Source: Ceratothoa steindachneri (lineage: Eukaryota > Arthropoda > Malacostraca > Isopoda > Cymothoidae). Taken from it: a stretch of 64,000 bases of DNA. The translations under genes were made by a program, and so were the position numbers. Where the stretch lies: the NCBI GenBank assembly GCA_963969495.1, contig OZ018320.1, positions 71,275,745 to 71,339,744 of the forward strand. The letters run 5' to 3'. How positions within the stretch are numbered: the stretch's first letter is position 1; every line of letters starts with the position of its first letter. Shown piece by piece: positions 55,174 to 64,000 of this stretch. Below the pieces are notes generated by a model that made no database searches, was not told the DNA's origin, and saw only the letters and a program-made list of their open reading frames with translations.

Positions 55174-55559
55174 CTTCGCACACGTTACCTGTCCCGGTAC
55201 CCGGATGGGTGGAATTGCTACCGCCTGTCCCTTGTACTCAGGACGGATTCGTGTACATCGACCTGTGGACTTTTAGACTTTTTAGAGGAGGCTGTCCTTC
55301 TCCCCTTTATTTAACTAATTCGTTTTTATTTTTTTATTTTAGTAGGTTACACATTCCTGCGCTGGGGGGAGCGGGACCTCCCCCTGACGCCGGAGCTTGC
55401 TTCCTGCTCGTTGCATTTTTCCTTTTTTTTATTTTTACTGTTTTTGTTTTTTTAATCGTATTTTATAGTAGTCTACTACTAGGCAGTTTGAATATGGCGA
55501 CTAATGCCCAAGTAGGCAGTTGCTAGATGAGCTCTTAAAATTAAAAAAAAATATGTAAT

Positions 55560-55825
55560 GGAAATAATTCATTATAGGCATGGCATCATTGACTTGCGGC
55601 ATTCCTCAGGGATCTGTTCTTGCCTTTTAAATATAAATGATCTTGACATAAATTTATTTTTAACAAATTAAATTTTTTTTGATGATACAAAACTTGGGAT
55701 TTGGGCAGAATATATTAGCGACTGTGAAAAATTGCAAAATGACTTGGATAGAGTAGTAAAATAGTTGGAAAGGTGGTAGATGCAATTCAACACTGAGAAG
55801 TGTAAGTAAAATAATACACATGGCT
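55560..55825 (+). pseudogene. CR1/L2-type reverse transcriptase fragment
   Basis: GIIDLRHSSGICS stands for the SGVPQGSV block. INDLDINLF and FFDDTKLGIWAEYISDCEKL, the catalytic F-x-D-D-TKLG motif, follow. LDRVVK, LERW and MQFNTEKCK are the next conserved blocks. Only this central part survives, between the J1 3' end and the minus-strand gene relic. Confidence 0.75.
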
Positions 55826-57381
55826 CATGATAATCTCAACAGGTTCCAGAAGCCACTTGGATCCAATGTTCCGTGTGTCCAGCAGAAAATTTGATTTTGG
55901 GTCAATGAGATTAACTAGGGTGGTCTTAGCTGTAACTCTTTGGAATAGAGGTTTTCCTATTCTTAAACTGTCTGGCTTCTCAGTGGCATGCAACTGGGTA
56001 GCAATGGCATGCTTCAATGTGTCACTCAATCTACTGCTCAAGAGGGCAAATGGCACAACTTCCTCTGTCATGTACCATATGTAGTTTTCCATCTTATTAA
56101 GTATTGCATCACCAAGCCCTGGGTCAGTTTTCTTGTACTTCAACGGATTAGACTTGGATCATTCATCGGGGTATCTGCAGCAAACATTCGCATCATCCAT
56201 ACAAGAGTGTAGAACAGTGCAAGGAAGGGGTTGTCTTTCTCCAGCTTTGATACTATCTCTGTCATACTTAAGTTGCTCTGCAAACATCAGCATTTTTATG
56301 GAATACAGAATTCTTGCCTAATGAATGGCACCTGGTTGACTCCAATGAATACCTTGAGGAGGCATTACTCCAATAAGAATGATTGTCATTTCAGCCATTT
56401 CCCTGTAGTCACCTTTGTAAGCCTTTCTGCTGTTAAAATGTCTTGGAGTACTGTTGATAGCCAGCATCTTTGGGTTTTCCTTGGACAAGTCCATCCAAAC
56501 ATCCTTCAGATGTTCAAAACCAGGGATTATTATCTTTCCCCTTCACCTTTGAAAATAGCTTCTCCCAAGCTGCTCCTACTAGGATTTCCAGGATGTAATG
56601 GTGAGAGGCCAGATAAAAAACCTTTTCAGCATTTTCTCTAGCAGTTTAGCACTTCCTCTGAACTTCACTGTTACTGGATGAAGTGTCAAGAACAATGACA
56701 GTAACATTATCCATAAGTTCTGATGTTTACAGTAAATCCATTGAAGCCTCAGCCTGAGCAGTGCCAGAAGAATTTTTAAAGACAGGTGCTCCCAATAACT
56801 TTCAGTGTATTAAGGTGGATCAGACCCTAGTATAGTTTAAGGTCTCTGAGATAGTACTTGGAGGTTCCCTACCCTACTAGACATTTTAGAGCAACCTTCC
56901 ATCCAATAAGGCAGCATACAGTTGAGGTTTTCACAAAACTTGGACATGTGACTAGCTAATATTATACATAGACAGCATTTTGTTGCGACACGTTGTTGAG
57001 GTTGAGATAACAAAGGTATCCTAATCAGCCCCTTCAGCTTTCAAAGTCGCAGTAACTTGATTGTCTCATAAACCAAAATGATCATTTGTATTGCAGATGA
57101 CATCACATTCCATGACCTTCTTTGGAAATATCAAAGTCACACTAGTCACAGTGTCTTGATGGTGAGAATATACAGGATAAGGCAGATGGTAATCCATGTC
57201 TTTTGTGTTAGTGTCATTCTCATTTGAGTCACCCCAGGTAATGTCATTCACATGAACAAATGACTTTTGTTCTGCTGCAGCTTTAAAATAGTACAACCTG
57301 TTAAAACTAATTGTTAAGTACATGCTAAATATGGCATGGAGTAAAACTTAAAACATTTTTTGCATTCAAAGTAATTAGCTT
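55800..57381 (-). pseudogene. Transposase-like gene family, second relic: central and C-terminal part
   Basis: In minus-strand order: an 85-codon frame with FVHVNDITWGDSNENDTNTK. Then LLGAPVFKNSSGTAQAEASM. VTVIVLDTSSSNSEVQRKC lies near 56690, and YLASHHYILEILVGAAWEKL near 56590. IWYMTEEVVPFALLSSRLSD lies near 56060, and the tail FLLDTRNIGSKWLLEPVEI near 55850. The DTSSSN...HHxxE arrangement parallels the TNTG...LHxNELPLRHL blocks of the relic at 24-26 kb, which suggests one superfamily. Frames break four or more times. A possible short intron, AAG|GTAAGC (minus, at 57381) to TTTTAACAG| (at about 57303), would make this part of a spliced gene. Function unknown. Confidence 0.5.
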
Positions 57382-57442
57382 ACCTTGTTCTTGTTCTTGT
57401 CTTTGACAAGCAAAAAAGGACCTGTTTGTCTAAAACACAACT

Positions 57443-58522
57443 GTGCAACATGCCCAGTTAGAAAAGTGGTGCATTGACTTTCCGGAGGGCTGCTACTCAA
57501 AATGCAGCCCCGAAAGTATCTGCACTACCTGTATATTGACGCGAGAGGTGAAGAACCTGAAAGATCTCTATAGAGCCTCAGAGGAGAGAGCTAAAATCCT
57601 TGAAAGAAAGTTGGAGAAACTTGAAGCCCTTAATGCAGCTCAGATGCGGAGATTCCGGCATCATCTGAGGCTAAGCTAGCTGAGGCCAGAGAAAAAGAAG
57701 AAAGGAAAAAAGAAGAAAAAAAGAAAAAGAATAAAGTTGAAACAAAAGAAGAAGAACCAAAAATAGAAGAAAAGCAGATAAACAAGAAGAAAAAGAAAGA
57801 TAAGAATGTGGAGAGTAAAGAGGAAAAGGGGAGGCCTCTTCCACAAGGGAAGACCCCGTCTTCAGAGACCAAGTGTCCGAAGGTCACCCTCATTGGTGAC
57901 TCGCAAACACGGGATCTGCAGCCGTCGCTAGCGGCCCGCCTTCGCACTAGCATGAAGGTAAGCTGCCTGTCAGGACGGGGTAACCACAACATCAGAGTAG
58001 AGGCAGAGAAAGCTCAGATTTCTGAGAATTCAGTTGTTGCTCTGATGGTGAGCGGCAACGACCTCTGCCTCAGAGGGGTTAAGGTTGGCCTCAGTGGTAA
58101 GACCATCCAAACAGTGATGGGAGCCGTGGACGAAAGGGCTTAAAACCCACAAACGTGTGGTGGTTGGGATGCTTCCGAGAAGAGGTCCATCCCGAACCGC
58201 TCACGAAAGAAACGTCGAAGTGAACAAAAGGTTGGCGGATCTCTGCACGGCAGAAGGAGTCTTCTTCGTGGACCCCTATCGTACCTTTATCGGTAGAGAC
58301 GACCTCTACCAAAGGGACGGGGTACATCTCTCCTTTAAAGGGAAGGCCTTTCTCGCCAACCTTATTCAAGATGTCGTGGAACGCACCCAAAGGAGCGTTC
58401 GAAACAGAGCGAAAGCGGACGTGCGCCAGCACGCCCGTGTCACTCCTGGAACGACCTTCTCGGAGGTCGTCAAAAAGGGTGTGACCACGAAAACAGAGAA
58501 GCCGGGAAACGGAAAAGCGTAG
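57443..58522 (+). pseudogene. CR1/L2 ORF1: coiled coil plus SGNH esterase domain
   Basis: Residues from 57443 (WCIDFPEGC, then CSPESICTTC, a CxxC-like zinc site) lead to a predicted coiled coil (LKDLYRASEERAKILERKLE). After a frameshift near 57650 comes a Lys/Glu-rich helix. The esterase follows: VTLIGDSQTRDL has the nucleophile Ser in GDS (57885-57920). SGNDLC at about 58052 has the Gly-Asn block. After a frameshift at about 58140, YQRDGVHLSF at about 58308 has the Asp and His. All catalytic blocks of the SGNH hydrolase family are present. The frame ends TAG at 58520-58522. Two frameshifts are needed to read it, so it is classed as a pseudogene. Confidence 0.8.
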
Positions 58523-58524
58523 GG

Positions 58525-61271
58525 AGTCCTACACTAGGGGACTCCCTCAAAGTTCTTCTGTTCAATGCGAGGTCAATCAGGAATAAGTTTCTTGAGCTCC
58601 GTGGCCTCGTAGCAACAGAGGAACCTGAGATGGTGGCCATAACGGAGTCGTGGATAAAAACCTCAAGCCGAGATTTTGAAGGTGAATTCACGATTCCCGG
58701 TTACCAGCTCTTCCTGAAAGATAGGCCAGACTGAGAGGGTGGTGGTGTGATGTTGTATGTCAAGGATACTCTCAACTCGACGGATTGCAACATCGTATCC
58801 GACCATGAACTACTAGGTATTGACCTAGAGATAGGTCCTGCCAAATATAGGACCCTGGTGCTTTATAGACCTGCCCAACTCGTTGAAAAGGACAGAGATC
58901 TCTACCAGCTACTAGGAGAACTTGTCGAAGACAGAGTGTGTATCGTCATGGGGGATTTCAACACACAAGTTGACTGGGAAACCAGAGAACCCTGTGGCAA
59001 GAACGCACTACTCCTGGAGTTCGCGAACAACGAGTTCCTGACTCAATGGGTGAGAGAGCCAACGAGAGGAGACAATATCCTCGACTTGGTTTTCACCTCT
59101 GAGGATGACATCGTTGAGGACCTCTCTGTTGGCGAAGAGCTCGGTGGCAGTGACCACCGACTAATTAGATTTGTAGTCAAAGTCCCCAAGGCAGGGCCTG
59201 CAACTAGTAAATCGAGGAAACTCGATTTGAAAAGAGCAAACTTTGCAGGTCTTCGTGCTGGACTGACTGACGCGTGGCTAGAAGTCTGGAATGTTGTTGA
59301 ATACTCGTGGAACAGTTTCAAAACCACATTCATGAGTCTTCTATCGCGTTTCATCCCTCTGAAATGTCCCCGTCGGTCTTCTGTTCAACAAAAGTGGTTC
59401 AATCGAGAAATCGGCCAACTGCTTAGGAAGAAGAGAACTGTGTACCGGCAATCGAAGATCTCGGGTGACTTTGACGAATACCGGAGGCTAGCCAGGAGAG
59501 TGAAGTCCAGCATAAGGGCGGCTAAGCGGTCTGAGGAACTCTTGAGTGGCGAGACTCTGTAAAGAGAATCCAAAAGAGTTTTTTTGATATGTGAACAGCT
59601 GTAAACCAATCCAACGAACGATTGGCCATTTGAGAAATGAGGCGGGGGCATTAAAGCACTTAGATGCAGAAAATGCTAACCTCAACGACTACTACTCTTC
59701 AGTGTTTACTGAAGAGTGTGGTCCCATCCCCCAGCTAATGGATTCCTACTCGGGGGAAAAGCTGGAGGATATGGACTTCACCGAAGGGGAAATAAAAAAG
59801 AAGATCAGTGACCTAATGACGAATAAGTCACCTGGCCCGGATGGGTTCTACCTAAAGTGTTAAAAGAAGTGCGCGATCAAGTGTCACGACACCTGAGCGC
59901 AATCTTCAACATGTCAATCCGGACCGAATGCGTTCCTAGAGACTGGCATGAAGCGGAGATGACTCCTATCTTCAAGAAAGGAGACCGAAGCCAACCGTCA
60001 GTCTGACTTCGATAGTCGGTAAACTCATGGAAAGCATGATGGTAGACAAAATGACTTTGCATTTAGAGTCAAACCTGCTACTGAGAAGTTCCCAGCACGG
60101 CTTCCGAAGGCAACGGTCATGCCTGACGAACCTTGTGGAATTCTTCCACTTCGTGTTCAGTGAGCACGATCGGGACAAGGCGATGGATGTGGTCTACTTA
60201 GACTTTCAGAAAGCCTTTAATAAGGTACCACACCGCCGCCTTCTCCGGAAAGTGCGAGCGCTGGGCATAGACGGAAAAGTAGCCGGCTGGATCGAGAACT
60301 GGCTAAGTGGCAGACGGCAACGGGTGGTGGTGAATGGCCAGGCTTCTGAGTGGGTGCACGTTACTAGCGGGGTGCCTCAAGGTTCTGTCCTGGGACCACT
60401 ACTATTCATCATCTACGTCAACGACATGGACGGTGACATGGTTGCCAAGATTTCCAAATTTGCCGACGATACCAAGCTTGGTATGAACGTTGCAAAGGAT
60501 GGAAATACTGCAAGCCCGCAGGAAGATCTTCGTAAGATTGAGGAGTGGTCGGACACGTGGCAAATGCCTTTTAACGTGAACAAATGCAAAGTGATGCATA
60601 TCGGCCACAGAAACCCCCAATCTCAGCATATCCTTAAGGGCACTGCTCTTGAATCGAGTGACACTGAAAAGGACTTGGGTGTAACTATCACTAGCGACCT
60701 CAAGTTCTCGAAACCGTGCATCGAGGCAGAGAAGAAAGCCGAAAGGATGTTAGGCTACATAAAGCGCCAGTTTGGATACCGTAACAAGGAGATAGTACTT
60801 TGTCTGTACAACTCCCTCGTTCCGCCGCACCTGGAGTATGCCATACAATTTTGGAGTCCTTTTCGAAAGGATATCGCAAGGTTGGAACGCGTACAAGACA
60901 GGGCAACTGAGCTGATTCTCCCTATCCGACATAAAAGTTATGATAGACTAAGGGAATTAAATCTGTTCTCGCTGGAAACCCGTAGACTGCGTGGTCAGCT
61001 CATCAAAGTTTTCAAAATACTTCGAGGGTTTGAAAATGTTCACTACCGGGATATTTTCACACTGAGTGAGAACAGAACGTGCAATCACCACTTCAAACTT
61101 GAACTGAAGCGTTACAACCGCAATCCGTGTGGAAATTTTTTCACTTACAGTATCTGCAGTAAGTGGAACGCACTTCCAGTGGAAGTTGTCAACAGTGAAT
61201 CTGTTGACCAGTTCAAGTCAAGACTAGACAAAGTCTCGAAAAGTGGCCGTTTAGGGAAGCAAAACAATTGA
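58525..61271 (+). pseudogene. CR1/L2 ORF2: APE endonuclease and reverse transcriptase
   Basis: Endonuclease: VLLFNARSIRNKFLELRGLV, MVAITESWIK, a TGA at 58732-58734, GGGVMLYVKD, IVMGDFNTQVDW, NILDLVFTSEDD and ELGGSDHRLIRF. All active-site motifs are visible. A TAA at 59560-59562, frameshifts around 59860 and a small deletion near 59995 (before VSLTSIVGKLMES) follow. The last 414 codons (60027-61271) are open: SQHGFRRQRSCLTNLVEFFH, VYLDFQKAFNKVPHRRLL, SGVPQGSVLGPLLFIIYVND, KFADDTKLGMN (catalytic FADD intact) and the thumb CLYNSLVPPHLEYAIQFWSP. The catalytic RT core is undamaged, but the protein as a whole is not. Confidence 0.85.
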
Positions 61272-61524
61272 GCAGCCATGTGCCTGCTCGATTGCTAGTC
61301 CAAAGGTACCCTCTTTGAATGGACCGTAAGGTCTCCTAGGGTACTTCCTTTCCTTGTTACTCCTTATTTCATTCCTCAGTGTTTGTCAAGACCAGACATA
61401 CTGGCTATTGCAAAAGTACTGTTACATTTGTTACAATGCTCTCAACAAAGGGCACAATGATAGTTTGTGCCCTTAGACCCATTTTTATTGTTTTTAACAT
61501 AAATATGTGTGTAAATTATAATAT

Positions 61525-62935
61525 CAATCAATGTGGCCATTCTCGGTGGTGAGCATGCACTCCATATGAGACATGAAGGCTGTGCACACATTACAGACAA
61601 AGTCCTTCTTCATGCTGGCCCACACTTGGTTAGTGGAGGACTTCAACTCCTCGTTGTTGCTGTAGCAGACCTTGCAGGCCTTGCCCTTGACATGTGTCCA
61701 TTCGTTGTAGTCAATGAGATTGAAGTTGAGGGACTGTGTCAGCAAAAAGTTTTTCCATGTTTGACCCCAACCACTCTTGCATGGTCTTGGCAGTGTGGGC
61801 CTACTACCACCATCCTGCTGAAAGACTTAATCCGCCTTCTTTTTTATCTTTCTCACCCAGAGCAGGACTTTCGTTGCCAAGATGTCCCTGTAATCGGCCC
61901 TGGTGAGCCTGTAACCAGCTGCAAACATACCGGTAGCATCTTCTCTCCATTCAAAGCCACAACCTGAGTATCATCTTGGAGACCAGGTGCCTGGTAGTGA
62001 ACATGTAGCGGGCCTCAGAAACATCCTAGCTGAAGCTTAGCATGCAGTCATTCTACGGAGGCTGGCCCACTTTCTTCCAAGGTCTTTCCGTATGTCTCTG
62101 GGACTCGGTAGAGAGTTGCAACTTCCTGGGCACTGGGAGGGGCATGGTTTCACACTACCACTTAGGGATAAGGTTGGGATTTTCGTACTCAACTGACTGC
62201 ATCCTTGCTTACTCCACTACTTGTCTCTCAAGTTTCAATGTCATGACTGAACTTAAAAGTCCCAAGAAGCTGAAAAAGAGAAAGCATTTCAATCATGGAT
62301 TCACTGCCAACTCGAATATCCCTACCAATACATACATACAAATCATACCTACTCATACAGACTAATTCTCACCTGGTCACTTATCCAACTCCATCTTCTT
62401 TGCACTAATTCTATTTCACCTCACAATCTATTTCACTAATATTTGTGTTCCTACCTCTTCTGTGGGGAAAATGAGATCATGAATGCGGGCACAATGGATG
62501 TCCATCTGCGGAAATCCTTTGAGCCCTCTATCCACACCCTCATCACCCCCATTCTCTGACATCCTTGAAAAGAAGATAGAGATTAGGCATGGGAAGGGGT
62601 GAAGGTAGGTGAATATACAAACTACTACAACATACAGTCAGTGAACAGAGGTATTTCCACATAACTCAACCTCATGTCACCCTCTCCTTGATTGCCCTGG
62701 ACACTGTGGCCCCCCAAGATGTTCTTCTTTGCGACTGCAGTCATTATGAGCTTCAGAGCTCATTCTTGAGTGGCTCTATGACTATGTGGATGGTCATTTG
62801 GTTGACATTGAGCTGCTTGTTGATGTTAGAGTTATGGCCTGCACACAGGAGATCAGAGATCTTTAATTTTTTCACCTCTATCTTGACCCACCTGCACACA
62901 ATAGAAAATAACTTTTAATGACACATACTGGAAAA
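61525..62935 (-). pseudogene. Mariner-type transposase pseudogene
   Basis: Minus-strand reading from about 62930. VGQDRGEKIKDL, then AGHNSNINKQLNVNQMTIHI, is the N-terminal helix-turn-helix. A diverged middle follows. QLVTGSPGPITGTSWQRKSC precedes SRMVVVGPHCQDHARVVG, which stands where QQDGAPAHTAKTVQ is expected. The 73-codon frame 61745-61524, with DYNEWTHVKGKACKVCYSNN and SMKKDFVCNVCTAFMSHMEC, then GHID, is the typical C-terminus. The last catalytic block (SPDLNPLDY) is degraded to LNFNLIDYN. Stops and shifts are frequent. Terminal inverted repeats were not identified. It lies between the CR1/L2 element and the fragment at 63.2 kb. Confidence 0.68.
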
Positions 62936-63164
62936 GTTGAACTTTAAGTTTGTTTGACAAAACTTTTTCTATCACACATGTAAACCTCTCAAAAGATTAA
63001 AAAACGATTGTAACATAATTTTTTAAAAACCCAGTATGACATTTCCACTCAGTCTTTTGGTTTTCATAGAACCTAATATCCACATGTCTTCTTTCTGGAT
63101 AACAGTCAGTTAGTCTGTATTTCTTGAATTGCATCTTCCTATAGTGAACAGGCTGTCTAGTTTC
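62936..63164. other. AT-rich spacer
   Basis: No gene recognised. Confidence 0.4.
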
Positions 63165-63640
63165 AGCACAAATGCTCCTCTTTTTCTTTCAGGGTTACTT
63201 TATCTTCATTTGCTTTTCACCAGAGCATGATGTTTCTCATGTAGTTAATGAAGAGCCTCGTTGCGTTGCACTTGGCTATTATCTCTATCCTAGCCATCTG
63301 CCAGAATGGGATGATAGATTCAACTCTTTCATATGCAAGTTCTTGAACCTTAAGCTTTGCTGCATTTTCCAGTAAATTCTGAAGATTAATGCAATGATGG
63401 AATGCCTGTTTTATTGTTGGGAAGCTGGGAACCACTGATGCTAAAACGTATCTAACCAGGAAAGTTTCAGTGAGAGATCTGGTAGATGCCCTAGTTGACG
63501 CCTTCCTGTGGACATACATGGAGGTTCTGAAATATCAACTGTAGACCCACAGAGCTCCCTCAGCTCCTTGCTTAATGCCATTGTAAAGTTGGAACTTGCA
63601 GCTGGTTTGCTAGATTCTGATTGAGTTTCTGTTATTTCCT
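63165..63640 (-). pseudogene. N-terminal fragment resembling the transposase-like family
   Basis: Minus-strand frames give NFTMALSKELRELCGSTVDI. After a shift comes a 100-codon frame with TFLVRYVLASVVPSFPTIKQ, VQELAYERVESIIPFWQMAR and ARIEIIAKCNATRLFINYMR. The motif FWxxARIxxIxK resembles N-terminal regions of the family seen at 24-26 kb and 55.8-57.4 kb. One stop follows before KANEDKVTLKEKEEH. Orientation and order fit an upstream part of the relic at 55.8-57.4 kb, now separated from it by two transposons. Confidence 0.4.
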
Positions 63641-63839
63641 ACAAAATGATAGATAATTATTATTATTCATTATTTAATTTTATGTTCTTTGATTTGAAAC
63701 CTAATTTGTTGCTCAATCTTCTTCAGATAAAAAATTATAGTGCAAAACATGATTCAGCATGTGCCAATGCTTCCCAATATTCTAGGTAAAAATAGTTCTG
63801 ATTTTGCCTTTTTCACAACACAAAACATGGGAAATGTAC

Positions 63840-63990
63840 AGAACCCTATGAAAATAATAAAAATTTTTTGGGGGGTAACTGGGTTACAGTCTCTCACATA
63901 AGTTTTTTGCTCATGCTTGCTGGGATTGAACCTGGCACCTCTATGTCTGCGATTCAGTGCCATATTCAGTAGATTAATGAGAGCACCTTT
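63840..63990 (-). mobile_element. tRNA-derived SINE
   Basis: On the minus strand the head reads GGTGCTCTCATTAATCTACT, then GGCACTGAATCGCAGACATA, with the B box GTTCAATCC at about 63923-63933, matching GWTCRANNC. The A box is degenerate (TAATCTACTGAATATGG). About 60 bp of non-tRNA body follows to a short C/A-rich end. The sequence differs from the SINE at 6885-7052, so it is a second family. Confidence 0.6.
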
Positions 63991-64000
63991 ATATGAACTG

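Larger units (their letters stand above)
49327..55550 (+). mobile_element. J1 copy 5: late ORF1, full-length ORF2, 3' UTR; interrupted by a solo LTR
   Basis: The 5' UTR and first half of ORF1 are missing. ORF1 core (49375-49560) and a His-containing knuckle CYYCHRFGHTNRSC (49621) remain. ORF2 carries all blocks in order: endonuclease, RT, RNase H and C-terminal finger. Coding is broken at several places. At 53891 a solo LTR splits the end. The J1 tail resumes at 55169 and runs through the 3' UTR to GCAGTTGCTAGATGAGCTCT and an A-rich tail ending near 55550. The 3' terminus matches the fragment at 39455-40320. Confidence 0.85.
57400..61400 (+). mobile_element. Nearly full-length CR1/L2-clade non-LTR element
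   Basis: About 4 kb with ORF1 (coiled coil and esterase) and ORF2 (endonuclease and RT), all on the + strand, followed by a short 3' UTR. It is the most complete element in the window apart from J1, and its frames are broken by only a few changes. It interrupts the minus-strand transposase-like relic. ORF1 with an SGNH esterase is known in CR1 and in zebrafish L2 elements. Exact 5' and 3' ends were not found. Confidence 0.8.

Noticed and set aside
63172..63375. A + strand exon after TTTCTTTCAG at 63181-63192
   Set aside because: The encoded sequence shows no homology, and the opposite strand carries the family-like FWQMARIEIIAKC motif.

Overview
This is eukaryotic, invertebrate DNA, most likely from an arthropod and plausibly a crustacean. 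The taxon is inferred from the style of the mariner, jockey-type and CR1/L2 elements, not from a diagnostic gene. There is no rRNA, CRISPR array or bacterial-style operon. Almost all coding capacity belongs to transposable elements, most of it broken. The one host gene I can name is an OSBPL1A/ORP1-like oxysterol-binding-protein gene. Two of its ankyrin-repeat exons lie on the + strand at 30136-30258 and 36727-36887. Their splice sites are good and their phases match across a 6.5 kb intron filled with transposons.

Layout. 1-13.8 kb: mostly non-coding and AT-rich, with long (TA)n and (CA)n microsatellites, two identical 333-bp pogo/Tigger-like MITEs embedded in (TA)n, a CR1/L2-type reverse transcriptase (RT) relic, a tRNA-derived SINE, several Tc1-like relics and two mariner copies sharing one internal deletion. 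13.8-18.8 kb: relics of two non-LTR elements. One is a decayed jockey-like element with zinc-knuckle ORF1 and RT, itself carrying two insertions. 18.9-23.7 kb: fragments of CR1/L2-like, RNase H-bearing and AT-rich non-LTR elements. 24.0-26.1 kb: a broken minus-strand gene of a repeated, transposase-like family whose superfamily I cannot name. 27.0-29.8 kb: two CR1/L2 RT relics in opposite orientations.

30.1-36.9 kb: the OSBPL1A-like exons. Their intron holds a TIR-to-TIR mariner, a probable antisense LINE and a deleted copy of a GC-rich jockey-like element, called J1 here. 37.4-40.3 kb: two 3' fragments of J1. 41.2-55.6 kb: a head-to-tail array of four J1 copies, several truncated at their 3' side and joined directly to the next copy. 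The last copy has endonuclease, RT, RNase H and 3' UTR, and is interrupted by a 1277-bp solo LTR with a 5-bp target duplication.

55.6-64 kb: a second relic of the transposase-like family on the minus strand, apparently cut apart by a nearly full CR1/L2-clade element (57.4-61.4 kb; ORF1 with an SGNH esterase domain, ORF2 with endonuclease and RT) and by a mariner-type pseudogene (61.5-62.9 kb). A tRNA-derived SINE lies at the right edge.

The genes do not form a pathway. The window is a host intron and its flanks that have absorbed several generations of transposons, and the insertion order can be read at several nested junctions.
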